5,782 nucleotides of DNA. It comes from an uncultured Oscillochloris sp. (GTDB lineage Bacteria; Chloroflexota; Chloroflexia; Chloroflexales; Chloroflexaceae). Shown here in pieces: positions 1-5,782 of this stretch; the stretch's first letter is position 1; each line of letters opens with the position of its first letter. The translations under genes and the position numbers were made by a program. The stretch is from contig CAIRFY010000644.1 of NCBI GenBank assembly GCA_903877945.1, positions 1 to 5,782 on the forward strand, written 5' to 3'. A model generated the notes under the pieces. It had not been told where the DNA came from and made no database searches. It saw nothing but the letters and a program-made list of their open reading frames with translations.

Positions 1-342
1 CTTGACCCCGAGGTCGCGCAGCATCTGTTCGGCGGCGACGGTGGTAAGGCGCTCATCAAAGAGGGCCACCGGCAGATTAAGGGCGGGGGTGATCTCGCGG
101 ACAAAAGCGTGGATCAGTTCGGCCTGAGGGCCGATCTCGCCACGCAGGGTCAGGGGCAGACCAACCACCACCTCCACCACCTCGTTCTCACGGGCGAGCC
201 GCACGATCTCGGCGATGGCACGCTCGCGGGGGATGGCCCTGATGGTGGTGAGCGGGCTGGACAGAAACGCCGATGCGTCGCTCAGGGCTACGCCGATCCG
301 CCGTGCGCCGACATCTAATCCGAGGACTCGTCGGTCAGCCAT
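1..342 (-). CDS. ruvX: RuvX/YqgF putative Holliday junction resolvase, 3' end off window
   Basis: Translating the minus strand from the ATG at 342 gives 114 residues with no stop before the window edge. The family usually has about 140 residues, so roughly the last 25 are missing. Seen directly: the N-terminal RNase H-fold strand GLDVGARRIGVALSD with the expected catalytic Asp at residue 10, the VVVGLPLTLRGEIGPQA segment at about 58-74, and FDERLTT at 95-101 with the second expected acidic residue, Glu97. The third catalytic acid, near the C-terminus, lies outside the window. The family is known as a cytoplasmic RNase H-like nuclease linked to Holliday junction resolution and, in E. coli, to 16S rRNA 5'-end processing; which role applies here cannot be told. 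It is last of three co-directional genes, 287 bp after the membrane protein gene. The Shine-Dalgarno is weak (GAGCGA about 5 bases before ATG). Identification is firm; the start is likely because the conserved first strand begins at residue 5. Confidence 0.95.
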   Translation of the reverse strand, partial: MADRRVLGLDVGARRIGVALSDASAFLSSPLTTIRAIPRERAIAEIVRLARENEVVEVVVGLPLTLRGEIGPQAELIHAFVREITPALNLPVALFDERLTTVAAEQMLRDLGVK

Positions 343-358
343 TGATTCGCTCGATTTC

Positions 359-384
359 AGATTGTAGATTTTTAGATTGCAGAT
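359..384. repeat. AT-rich tandem pair of 11-mers in the ruvX leader
   Basis: AGATTGTAGAT (359-369) and AGATTGCAGAT (374-384) differ at one base and are separated by TTTT. The tract is markedly AT-rich inside GC-rich sequence and lies 17 to 42 bases upstream of the ruvX ATG. Read on the minus strand it contains TACAAT (361-366), a fair match to a -10 hexamer, but no matching -35 at the right distance, so a ruvX promoter here is only a possibility. It may equally be a decayed simple-sequence repeat of the AATCTAAAATCT kind seen between genes in many genomes. Confidence 0.5.
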
Positions 385-466
385 GTGCCGTAACAGGACG
401 CGCCGCATGTGCCTAAACTGTCAAAGACAAGGTTTCAGAATGCCTAGTTTTACAAGACAGTGTACG

Positions 467-574
467 ACCCTCACCCCCCAGTCCCCTCTCCCTGAACGGG
501 AGAGGGGGAGCCGAGCGTATCCTGATACAGAATCTCCCCTCTCCCCGGGAGGGAGAGGGGCAGGGGGTGAGGGT
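467..574. repeat. 108-bp palindromic intergenic repeat with two internal hairpins
   Basis: The ends are near-perfect inverted repeats: ACCCTCACCCCC at 467-478 pairs with the complementary GGGGGTGAGGGT at 563-574. Inside lie two hairpins with identical 10-bp stems, CCCCTCTCCC / GGGAGAGGGG: 483-492 with 498-507 (loop TGAAC) and 536-545 with 551-560 (loop CGGGA). A small palindrome (GTATC at 517-521, GATAC at 524-528) sits near the centre. The whole can fold as a long hairpin or as two side arms on an outer stem. Either strand reads as Pro/Ser/Gly/Glu-rich peptides (SPLPERERG, LTPCPSPSRGEG), a familiar false-ORF signature of such repeats. It lies between the stop of the membrane protein gene and ruvX, so as RNA it could protect or end the upstream message. 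It has no T-run, so it is not a standard terminator. Probably a REP/MITE-like non-autonomous dispersed element. Confidence 0.85.
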
Positions 575-629
575 TCTCCGGCGGCAAACTGTCAAGCTGA
601 TTTGAACCTCGTTAGAGGTAGCAATCCTC

Positions 630-2711
630 TTACCGCGACTCGACGCGCAGTTGGAAATCCCAACTCGGGAGTTTATCGACAGTGGGCAGGGTGTAGCTAC
701 TGATCAGTTCCTGCTGCACCAGGGATTGCAGAGCCGCCTCGGCCTCTGCACGCGACTTGCCGCGCACCGCATCGCGTACCTGCTGAAGAGCTGCGGCGCT
801 CAGGCTGGGTCCGCATGCCGGGTCGTGGGTATTCGGGGTGATCTGGCCGTTTACCGTGAGCCGTGTGCTGTCCCACACCCAACTTGTAATTGCCGGAGCC
901 TTGCAGTCGCCGGGCTGGAGCAGGTTTGCTTGGCGCAGTTGCTCGGTGAGTACCTCGCCAATCTGGTTCGTCAGTAGCTTGCCGGATGGGGTGGCAAGGG
1001 CACTGTAGCGGGCCTGAAGCATGACCGTGAAGGTCGGGTTCGCTGGGTCTACCATCTCGCCAACAGCGGGGGAGACGGTGTACTCAAAGTCCTGGAGTTG
1101 CTCTAGGGCGGCGCGGCGGGGAAAAATCGTCGTCGTTTCCAACTGTAGGCTGCGCGCACTGGCAAGGCCCTGGATCTGCTGGCGGGCCTGCGTATCGAGT
1201 TTCACCAGACCGTCGCCCAGCAGGCGCTGCACATCGCTATCCTTCACGATCCGCACCTGATCTTCGCTGCCCCCGGAGATCGGATCGTGGCGCACGACCA
1301 GCGCCCCCCCCACGTTAAAGGTTTGTCCACCAGGCATTACGATCCTGCGGATGCTGTTGGCGTCCACGTTCGAGGCGCTGCCCGGCGAGCGGGCCACAAC
1401 CTCAATGCTCGCCGTGCCCTTGGTCGTGACAATCTGGTTGCCCTGGTCGCTGGTGGTGGACGGGGGCACCACAACATCGCCGGCGCTAACGAAGGGCACG
1501 TCCTGACCATCGGCCTTGACGGCGACAAACTCGCTACCGGCAGGCAGCGTGATCGGCTGCGGGTTCAGACTGATCAGCGTTATGGTGCCCCTGGCGGTAC
1601 CGGACGGGGACATCGTGCCGTCAGCGATCTGTCCGCTCACGGTTACGGCGACATCGCTGAAGATCGCCTCGGCGAGTACAGCGGTGCCTGTGCTACCGCC
1701 GCCGGGTGCTGTCAGCGGAATAGGGAAGTTACTGATTGGCTCGATCTGCGCGGAGCGCACCGGCGGAGCGACGATCACCGTCGCCTTGGAGCCAAGGATC
1801 AGGTTCGCAGCGATGGCGATGATCAGCAACAGGCCGATGATCAGCCCTACGCGGACAAGCCTATTCTGGCGAGGCGGGGCAACCTGCCGAAACTCATCGT
1901 CGAGCTGTGAACCTCGGCGCGGGGCGTCGGTGCTTGACGGGGCCGTCGTCGTGCGGGACGAGCGTGGTGGCGGCACAGAGGTAACTCGTCCGGTCTGTTT
2001 AGCGCGCACCTTCTCCGCGTCCGAGAGTTCAATATCCTCAGGGCGGATGCGCCGTGGCGCAGCGGGAGGAACCTCGGTGCGGCGCGGAGCGGGCTGACGC
2101 AACGTATCCTCGTCGTCATTCAGGCTATCGAGGGCGTCGAGGAAATCGTCATCCTTGCTCGTCGCGCCAGGGTGCGCGGGGCGGGTGTCAGGATCTGCGG
2201 AGATGCTCTCCAGGGCGGCGAAGAAATCCTCGTCTTCGGCGGCGGGGCCGACGGCGCGGGGCGGCGGCAGCGCGTCGAGGTCATCGAGCGCATCGAGGAA
2301 GGCCGCGTCGCTGGCGCTCAGGTCGGCGGCCACACGACTGGACGCAGCGCCACGGGACTCCTCGCGGTTGAGGACGTGGGTAGCATAGGGGTTTGCGGGC
2401 GGCGGCGCGGCGGGGGCGGCGGCGGGCGGCGGCACCACAACGTGGGTATTGCGCACCTGCATCGTCTCGATCCGGCTCAGCCGGGCCGCCCGCAGGGTCT
2501 GAGGGTCGGAGCTGATCACCGTCAGTTCAAGCCCGGCACGCACGGCCTGGGTGCGCAAGCGATCACACTGCGCCTGCTGCTGAAGGCCAAGAACTCCGTC
2601 GGGCACGAGCAACTGCACGCGACGAACCCCCGCCTGTTCCGCTTTGCGCAGCAGCGAATCGGCGGTATCGTCCGGCAGCACGAGGATCAGCGCGGTGTCA
2701 TCGGCAACCAT
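630..2711 (-). CDS. Single-pass membrane protein with baseplate-J-like outer domain, function unknown
   Basis: A 693-residue protein. I chose the ATG at 2711 because GGAGG lies 4 bases upstream; the frame stays open to 2879, but an earlier start would run into alaS and add a low-quality Arg/Pro-rich stretch. Seen in order: a compact N-terminal alpha/beta-looking domain (about 6-85; strands ALILVLPDD, VQLLVPDG, LELTVISSD); a Pro/Ala linker; a disordered charged region (about 95-280) with three acidic repeats; basic residues RQNRLVR and one membrane helix at about 285-306; then a large C-terminal part (307-693). That part carries a stretch typical of the baseplate J/gp47 family: ARGTITLISLN...ITLPAGSEFVA (373-397), FVSAGDVVVP (407-416), GSASNVDANSI (444-454). 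No signal peptide is seen. The positive-inside rule predicts the N-terminus in the cytoplasm and the C-terminus outside. Only two cysteines are outside (C603, C633), a possible disulfide. No catalytic motif is recognised. Membrane proteins with a baseplate-J-like region are common in Chloroflexota; a phage or injection role is not supported here because no tail genes are near. The gene is certain, its role unknown. Confidence 0.9.
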   Translation of the reverse strand: MVADDTALILVLPDDTADSLLRKAEQAGVRRVQLLVPDGVLGLQQQAQCDRLRTQAVRAGLELTVISSDPQTLRAARLSRIETMQVRNTHVVVPPPAAAPAAPPPANPYATHVLNREESRGAASSRVAADLSASDAAFLDALDDLDALPPPRAVGPAAEDEDFFAALESISADPDTRPAHPGATSKDDDFLDALDSLNDDEDTLRQPAPRRTEVPPAAPRRIRPEDIELSDAEKVRAKQTGRVTSVPPPRSSRTTTAPSSTDAPRRGSQLDDEFRQVAPPRQNRLVRVGLIIGLLLIIAIAANLILGSKATVIVAPPVRSAQIEPISNFPIPLTAPGGGSTGTAVLAEAIFSDVAVTVSGQIADGTMSPSGTARGTITLISLNPQPITLPAGSEFVAVKADGQDVPFVSAGDVVVPPSTTSDQGNQIVTTKGTASIEVVARSPGSASNVDANSIRRIVMPGGQTFNVGGALVVRHDPISGGSEDQVRIVKDSDVQRLLGDGLVKLDTQARQQIQGLASARSLQLETTTIFPRRAALEQLQDFEYTVSPAVGEMVDPANPTFTVMLQARYSALATPSGKLLTNQIGEVLTEQLRQANLLQPGDCKAPAITSWVWDSTRLTVNGQITPNTHDPACGPSLSAAALQQVRDAVRGKSRAEAEAALQSLVQQELISSYTLPTVDKLPSWDFQLRVESR

Positions 2712-2715
2712 AGAA

Positions 2716-2720
2716 CCTCC
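2716..2720 (-). promoter_or_regulatory. Shine-Dalgarno site of the membrane protein gene
   Basis: GGAGG on the minus strand, followed by TTCT and then ATG at 2711. It is the strongest ribosome binding site in the window and fixes the start. Its 5' side lies only two bases from the foot of the intergenic hairpin, so folding of that hairpin could affect its access. Confidence 0.85.
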
Positions 2721-2722
2721 GG

Positions 2723-2768
2723 GCAGGGGAGAGGTGTGGGGCGAGCCTGGCTCGCCCCACACCCCTGC
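2723..2768 (-). promoter_or_regulatory. Strong hairpin filling the alaS-membrane protein intergenic space
   Basis: The core is a perfect 14-bp stem: GGTGTGGGGCGAGC (2733-2746) pairs with GCTCGCCCCACACC (2750-2763) around a 3-base loop. An outer 7-bp stem, GCAGGGG (2723-2729) with CCCCTGC (2762-2768), can extend the upper 12 bp across a 5-base bulge (2730-2734). In the mRNA the fold starts one base after the alaS TAG and ends two bases before the GGAGG of the next gene. No U-run follows, so it does not look like a classical intrinsic terminator. It could be a partial terminator or attenuator, an RNA-stability or processing hairpin, or a small dispersed palindrome inserted between the genes. 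Confidence 0.8.
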
Positions 2769-2769
2769 T

Positions 2770-5493
2770 CTATTTCTTCTTCTGCTCCGCAACCAATTCG
2801 GGCGCACGGGCGATTGCATCGGCCAACTTGGACACATCGCGCCCGCCAGCCTGGGCCATCTCAGGGCGTCCGCCGCCACCGCCGCCCACGATCTGAGCCA
2901 GCGACTTGACCAGATTCCCGGCGTGGTAGCCCTGGCCCACCAAGTCGGGCGTCACCATCGTGAGGATCTGGGGCTTCTCGCCGATCACCGCGCCAAGCAC
3001 CAGCACGCCGCTGCCTAGCTTATCGCGCAGCCAGTCGCCCATCTCGCGTAGGCGGTTGGCGTCTTCAGCAGCAACCTGCGCAGCCAGCACCGGCACCGGG
3101 CCATCGCGGCGCACGCCGTCGAGCAGACCTTCAATTGACGCACGAGCCAGCTTGCCGCGCAGGGCGTCAAGCTCCTGCTGGCGCTGCTTACCCTCGCCGA
3201 GGAGCAGATCAACTCGCTCGACCACCTGGGATGGCGGGACACCCAGGCGCGATGCGAGGTCACGCAGGGTATCGGCCTGCTGCTCAACCCACGCCTCCGC
3301 GCCACGTCCCGTCAGAGCCTCGATGCGGCGGATGCCGCTGCCGACACTGCTCTCGCCAACCAGACGCACATAGCCGATCTCGCCGGTGCGGCCCACGTGG
3401 GTGCCGCCGCAGAGTTCACGCGAGTCGCGGCTGGCAGAGAAGGGTGTATTCGCTACCGTGCCACTCGCCTGTTCACTCGCGGCTGCGCCCCTACCCTCTA
3501 TCGTCACCAACCGCACCCGGTCGCCATACTTCTCGCCAAAGAGGGCAATCGCCCCGGCATCAATCGCCGCCGGGTAATCCATGACGTCCCAGCTTACAGC
3601 CCCATCGGCGCGCACCCAGGCGTTGAGGCGTGACTCGATCTCGCGCAACTGGGCTTGTTCGACAGCGCGGTTGTGGGTAAAATCGAAGCGCAGCCGCTCG
3701 GGGGAAACCAGCGAGCCAGCCTGGGCCGCGTGTTCGCCGACCACATCGCGCAGGGCGCGCTGGAGCATATGCGTGGCCGTATGGTTGCGCTCAATGTCGG
3801 AGCGGCGCGTTCCATCAACCTCGACACGCACCGACTCGTCAACGGACACCAGGCCGGACTCGACCACACCATAGTGGACAGTCAGACCGGGCGCAGGGCG
3901 CTGGGTGTCCTCCACGCGCACCGTACCCGCCGGGCCGCAGAGCAACCCGGCGTCACCGACCTGGCCGCCGCTCTCGGCGTAGAAGGGCGTGCGGTCAAGG
4001 ACAACCTGCACCTGAGCGCCAGTTGCCGCGCTGCTCACATCGTCGCCGTAGGCCACCAGAGCCAGGATCTTCGCCTCACCAGCGGTGGCGGTGTAGCCGA
4101 CAAACTCGGTAGCGGGCAGACCCTTATCAGCCCAGATGTCGGCATCGCCGCCACGCTTAAACTGGGCAGCCGCCCGCGAGCGCCCGCGCTGCTCGGCCAT
4201 GGCCGCGTCGTAGCCTGCCTCGTCCACACCCAGGCCCGCGTCTATGGCAATGCGCTGGGTCAGATCAAGCTGGAAGCCGTAGGTATCCTTGAGTACAAAG
4301 GCGTCCGTACCGGGGATGCTGGTGCCGCCGGAGGACTGCACGTGGGCCAGAATCGTGTTCAGCCGGGTAATCCCGCCGGAGAGCGTTTTGAGGAACTGCT
4401 GCTCCTCCGCATCGGCGGACTCAAGAATGAATGCGCGCCGGTCAACGAGCTGCGGGTAAGCCACGCCCATTTCCGTGATCACCGTCGCGATCACCTCGGC
4501 CAGGAAGGGCCGGGTGAAGCCGATGCTGCGGCCCTGGTAGGCCGCCCGCCGCAGGATGCGCCGCAGCACGTAGGAGCGACCATTATTACCGGGCAGTACG
4601 CCGTCGGCGATCAAAAAAGCGATAGCCCGGCTATGATCAGCAATCGCCCGGTAGGGCGCGACATGCGCCCGGTAGTGAGCCTCATCACTGCCCAGGGCCG
4701 AAATCACCGTGCGGATGATCGGCAGAAACAGATCGGTGTCATAGTTGTTATGCACCCCCTGAATAACCATCGTCATCCGCTCAAGGCCCATGCCCGTATC
4801 CACCGAGGGCCGTGGCAGCGGCTTCATGGTAGCGCGCTCATACTGCATGAAGACGTTGTTCCAGATCTCGACATAGTCCGGGTCGTCGCTATTCACACCG
4901 GCGGCGCTCATCTTCGATAAATCGTCCCCGATGTACATGGTGATCTCAGAACACGGGCCGCATGGCCCCGTATCGCCCATCACCCAGAAATTATCCTTGC
5001 GCCCGAAACGCAGGACGCGCGCGGGGTCGGCACCCTGCGCGACCCAGAGCTGCTCAGCCTCCTCATCGGCGGGCACCTCATCGTCACCAGCAAAGACGGT
5101 GAACCAGAGTCGCTCAACCGGGAGCTGAAACTCCTCGGTGAGCAACTTCCAGGAGAGGGCAATCGCCTCGGCCTTGAAATAGTCACCGAAGGAGAAGTTG
5201 CCAAGCATCTCAAAGAAGGTCTGGTGGCGCGGCGAAGGGCCGACCTCCTCCAGGTCGTTATGCTTACCCGAGACACGCAGGCACTTCTGGGCAGTGGTGG
5301 CGCGGCTGTAGGGCCGTTTCTCGTGACCGAGGAAAACATCCTTAAACGGCACCATGCCCGAGTTGGCGAAGAGCAGAGTCGGGTCGTCGGCAACTACCAA
5401 AGAGGAACTGGGCACAATAGCGTGGCCGTTACGCTCAAAAAATCTCAAGAATCGCTCGCGGATCTGCGCCGCAGGAAGCTTCTGCATGGTCAT
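2770..5493 (-). CDS. alaS: Alanyl-tRNA synthetase (AlaRS), full length
   Basis: A 907-residue class II synthetase that charges tRNA-Ala with alanine in the cytoplasm and clears mischarged Ser/Gly; E. coli AlaRS is 875. Seen in order: the catalytic domain from residue 1, with FANSGMVPFKDVFLG (42-56), motif 2 region TTAQKCLRVSGKHND (66-80), RHQTFFEMLGNFSFGDYFK (89-107), GDTGPCGPCSEI (173-184) and motif 3 DTGMGLERM (232-240); the tRNA-binding helical region with ADHSRAIAFLIADG (285-298); the editing domain with TPFYAESGGQVGD (502-514) and zinc ligands H571, H575 (HTATH), C695 and H699 (CGGTH); a short coiled coil at about 766-785; and a C-Ala domain with the G-rich stretch at 870-875. Relative to E. 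coli about 20 extra residues precede CGGTH. ATG at 5493 is preferred over 5487 (MTMQK) because the only weak Shine-Dalgarno (AGG, 7 bases away) fits it and the stop of a tiny upstream frame overlaps it. First gene of the run, with its own promoter. Confidence 0.98.
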   Translation of the reverse strand: MTMQKLPAAQIRERFLRFFERNGHAIVPSSSLVVADDPTLLFANSGMVPFKDVFLGHEKRPYSRATTAQKCLRVSGKHNDLEEVGPSPRHQTFFEMLGNFSFGDYFKAEAIALSWKLLTEEFQLPVERLWFTVFAGDDEVPADEEAEQLWVAQGADPARVLRFGRKDNFWVMGDTGPCGPCSEITMYIGDDLSKMSAAGVNSDDPDYVEIWNNVFMQYERATMKPLPRPSVDTGMGLERMTMVIQGVHNNYDTDLFLPIIRTVISALGSDEAHYRAHVAPYRAIADHSRAIAFLIADGVLPGNNGRSYVLRRILRRAAYQGRSIGFTRPFLAEVIATVITEMGVAYPQLVDRRAFILESADAEEQQFLKTLSGGITRLNTILAHVQSSGGTSIPGTDAFVLKDTYGFQLDLTQRIAIDAGLGVDEAGYDAAMAEQRGRSRAAAQFKRGGDADIWADKGLPATEFVGYTATAGEAKILALVAYGDDVSSAATGAQVQVVLDRTPFYAESGGQVGDAGLLCGPAGTVRVEDTQRPAPGLTVHYGVVESGLVSVDESVRVEVDGTRRSDIERNHTATHMLQRALRDVVGEHAAQAGSLVSPERLRFDFTHNRAVEQAQLREIESRLNAWVRADGAVSWDVMDYPAAIDAGAIALFGEKYGDRVRLVTIEGRGAAASEQASGTVANTPFSASRDSRELCGGTHVGRTGEIGYVRLVGESSVGSGIRRIEALTGRGAEAWVEQQADTLRDLASRLGVPPSQVVERVDLLLGEGKQRQQELDALRGKLARASIEGLLDGVRRDGPVPVLAAQVAAEDANRLREMGDWLRDKLGSGVLVLGAVIGEKPQILTMVTPDLVGQGYHAGNLVKSLAQIVGGGGGGRPEMAQAGGRDVSKLADAIARAPELVAEQKKK

Positions 5494-5522
5494 CAGGGGG
5501 CCTGTTCGATTAACGGGGACAT
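5493..5522 (-). CDS. Nine-codon upstream ORF overlapping the alaS start (candidate leader peptide)
   Basis: On the minus strand ATG at 5522 opens MSPLIEQAP and stops with TGA at 5495-5493. The A of that TGA is the A of the alaS ATG (TGATG). The predicted transcription start at about 5530-5531 leaves only 8-9 bases before this ATG, so it would be translated almost leaderless; no Shine-Dalgarno is seen. Overlap of this kind allows termination-reinitiation coupling. The frame has one Ala codon (GCC, codon 8), too little to call an attenuation peptide. It may be chance; a 30-base frame carries little statistical weight. Confidence 0.3.
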   Translation of the reverse strand: MSPLIEQAP

Positions 5523-5537
5523 GCGAATATCGGTAAG

Positions 5538-5567
5538 ATCATAGCACGAACAGACACAGCGCGTCAA
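5538..5567 (-). promoter_or_regulatory. Sigma70-type promoter of alaS
   Basis: On the minus strand TTGACG (5562-5567) is followed by an 18-bp spacer and TATGAT (5538-5543). Each hexamer differs from consensus by one base, and TG one base upstream of the -10 makes it an extended -10. The expected start is near 5530-5531, giving a leader of about 38 nt before the alaS ATG, too short for a T-box or other large riboswitch. No operator-like repeat is seen over it. It probably drives the three-gene run. Confidence 0.75.
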
Positions 5568-5599
5568 ACGCTGACCTGTCCCGTTAGGGCTACGTCAAA

Positions 5600-5708
5600 G
5601 TCACCCTCCGGCCCTCACCCCCTGCCCCTCTCCCCGTGAGAGCATATCTTTACCCACATCTTTTTTACCGCAGTACAATGCGGTGTATTGGCTCCTTCGG
5701 AGGGTGAC
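5600..5708. repeat. Segment bounded by 11-bp inverted repeats upstream of alaS
   Basis: GTCACCCTCCG at 5600-5610 and its exact complement CGGAGGGTGAC at 5698-5708 enclose 87 bp. Inside are the solo C-rich repeat arm and a 6-bp palindrome (ACCGCA 5667-5672 / TGCGGT 5679-5684) preceded by a T6 run. No flanking target duplication is visible. It may be a remnant of a small non-autonomous element, or two repeat types side by side. The inverted repeat itself is certain; its meaning is not. Confidence 0.45.
5612..5642. repeat. Solo, truncated arm of the C-rich palindromic repeat
   Basis: Bases 5612-5634 match 23 bases of the right end of the element at 467-574, read on its other strand (CCCTCACCCCCTG followed by CCCCTCTCCC). 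The partner arm is replaced by GTGAGAG, leaving a 5-bp stem (CTCTC 5628-5632 / GAGAG 5638-5642). Its presence on the other side of the operon shows the sequence is a dispersed family in this genome, not a one-off palindrome. Confidence 0.75.
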
Positions 5709-5782
5709 GTTAGTCGCCCGCCCGTCCTTTCAACGAGATCGCCGAGGGGCTAAAGCTAATATTTTTCACATAAGCCGATCTC
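5643..5782. other. Non-coding right flank, no gene supported
   Basis: Outside the repeats noted separately, I see no coding signal. Short frames run open to the window edge on both strands (plus from a GTG at 5683; minus down to a TAA at 5712-5710), but neither has a recognisable protein or a well-placed ribosome binding site. The last 30 bases turn AT-rich (AAAGCTAATATTTTTCACAT), which could be the start of another regulatory region beyond the window. Confidence 0.5.

Noticed and set aside
606..619. Terminator after the membrane protein gene
   Set aside because: Only a 5-bp stem (ACCTC/GAGGT, loop GTTA) with no T-run on the minus strand.
377..703. Small Pro/Arg/Glu-rich frames on both strands over the palindrome
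   Set aside because: The peptides (SPLPERERG, LTPCPSPSRGEG) are simply translations of the C/G-rich repeat, a known source of false ORFs.
2712..2879. N-terminal extension of the membrane protein to an ATG at 2879
   Set aside because: It would overlap the 3' end of alaS by about 110 bp and translate the hairpin; the ATG at 2711 has an ideal GGAGG and leads straight into a foldable domain.
2172..2909. 245-codon plus-strand frame across the membrane protein gene and the alaS end
   Set aside because: Arg/Gly/His-rich shadow of the minus-strand genes; it crosses both genes and the hairpin and has no family signature.
3655..4920. 421-codon open frame on the plus strand
   Set aside because: Lies wholly antisense to alaS, whose motifs are unmistakable; long antisense frames are expected in GC-rich codons, and its product shows no recognisable domain.
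5494..5600. T-box or other riboswitch upstream of alaS
   Set aside because: The predicted leader is about 38 nt, with no T-box core, specifier stem or terminator/antiterminator pair.
5661..5684. Intrinsic terminator at the T6 run and ACCGCA/TGCGGT palindrome
   Set aside because: On the plus strand the T-run precedes the hairpin; on the minus strand it reads as A's. The order is wrong in both directions.
5710..5781. Possible C-terminal tail of an upstream minus-strand gene ending at TAA 5712-5710
   Set aside because: Only 23 codons with no recognisable sequence; an open frame of this length is expected by chance.
5683..5782. Plus-strand frame from GTG, open to the window edge
   Set aside because: Basic, Arg-rich product with no family signature, no ribosome binding site at that GTG, and it overlaps the inverted repeat; too little sequence to support a gene.

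Overview
The window is a compact, GC-rich bacterial segment with one operon-like run of three genes, all on the minus strand. In transcription order they are alaS (alanyl-tRNA synthetase, complete), a 693-residue single-pass membrane protein with a baseplate-J-like outer part (complete), and ruvX/yqgF (Holliday-junction-resolvase-like nuclease; its 3' end runs off the left edge). The protein style and the dispersed C/G-rich palindromic repeats between genes suggest a Chloroflexota bacterium, probably class Chloroflexia (Chloroflexus/Roseiflexus/Oscillochloris-like). This is inferred from reading the sequence, not from a database match.

Layout from right to left, the direction of transcription. 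Positions 5494-5782 are non-coding: a solo half-copy of a C-rich repeat, an 11-bp inverted repeat around it, and a good sigma70-type promoter for alaS (TTGACG, 18 bp, extended TGC-TATGAT). A nine-codon upstream reading frame sits in the very short alaS leader and its stop overlaps the alaS start (TGATG). alaS fills 2770-5493. The 58 bases between alaS and the next gene are almost wholly occupied by one strong hairpin that ends next to a clear Shine-Dalgarno site. The membrane protein gene fills 630-2711. Positions 343-629 hold a 108-bp palindromic repeat with two identical internal hairpins, then an AT-rich leader before ruvX. ruvX starts at 342 and continues past base 1.

How the genes relate: alaS next to ruvX is an old, widely kept neighbourhood. 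In Firmicutes the gene between them is the small ireB/yrzL. Here that slot holds a much larger membrane protein with a cytoplasmic N-terminal domain, a linker with three acidic F-x-x-A-L-type repeats, one membrane helix and a large outside domain. Its cellular job is unknown. No mobile gene, CRISPR array, tRNA or rRNA is visible. The region is mostly ordinary housekeeping sequence; the odd points are the membrane protein, the repeat elements, the intergenic hairpin and the alaS leader frame.
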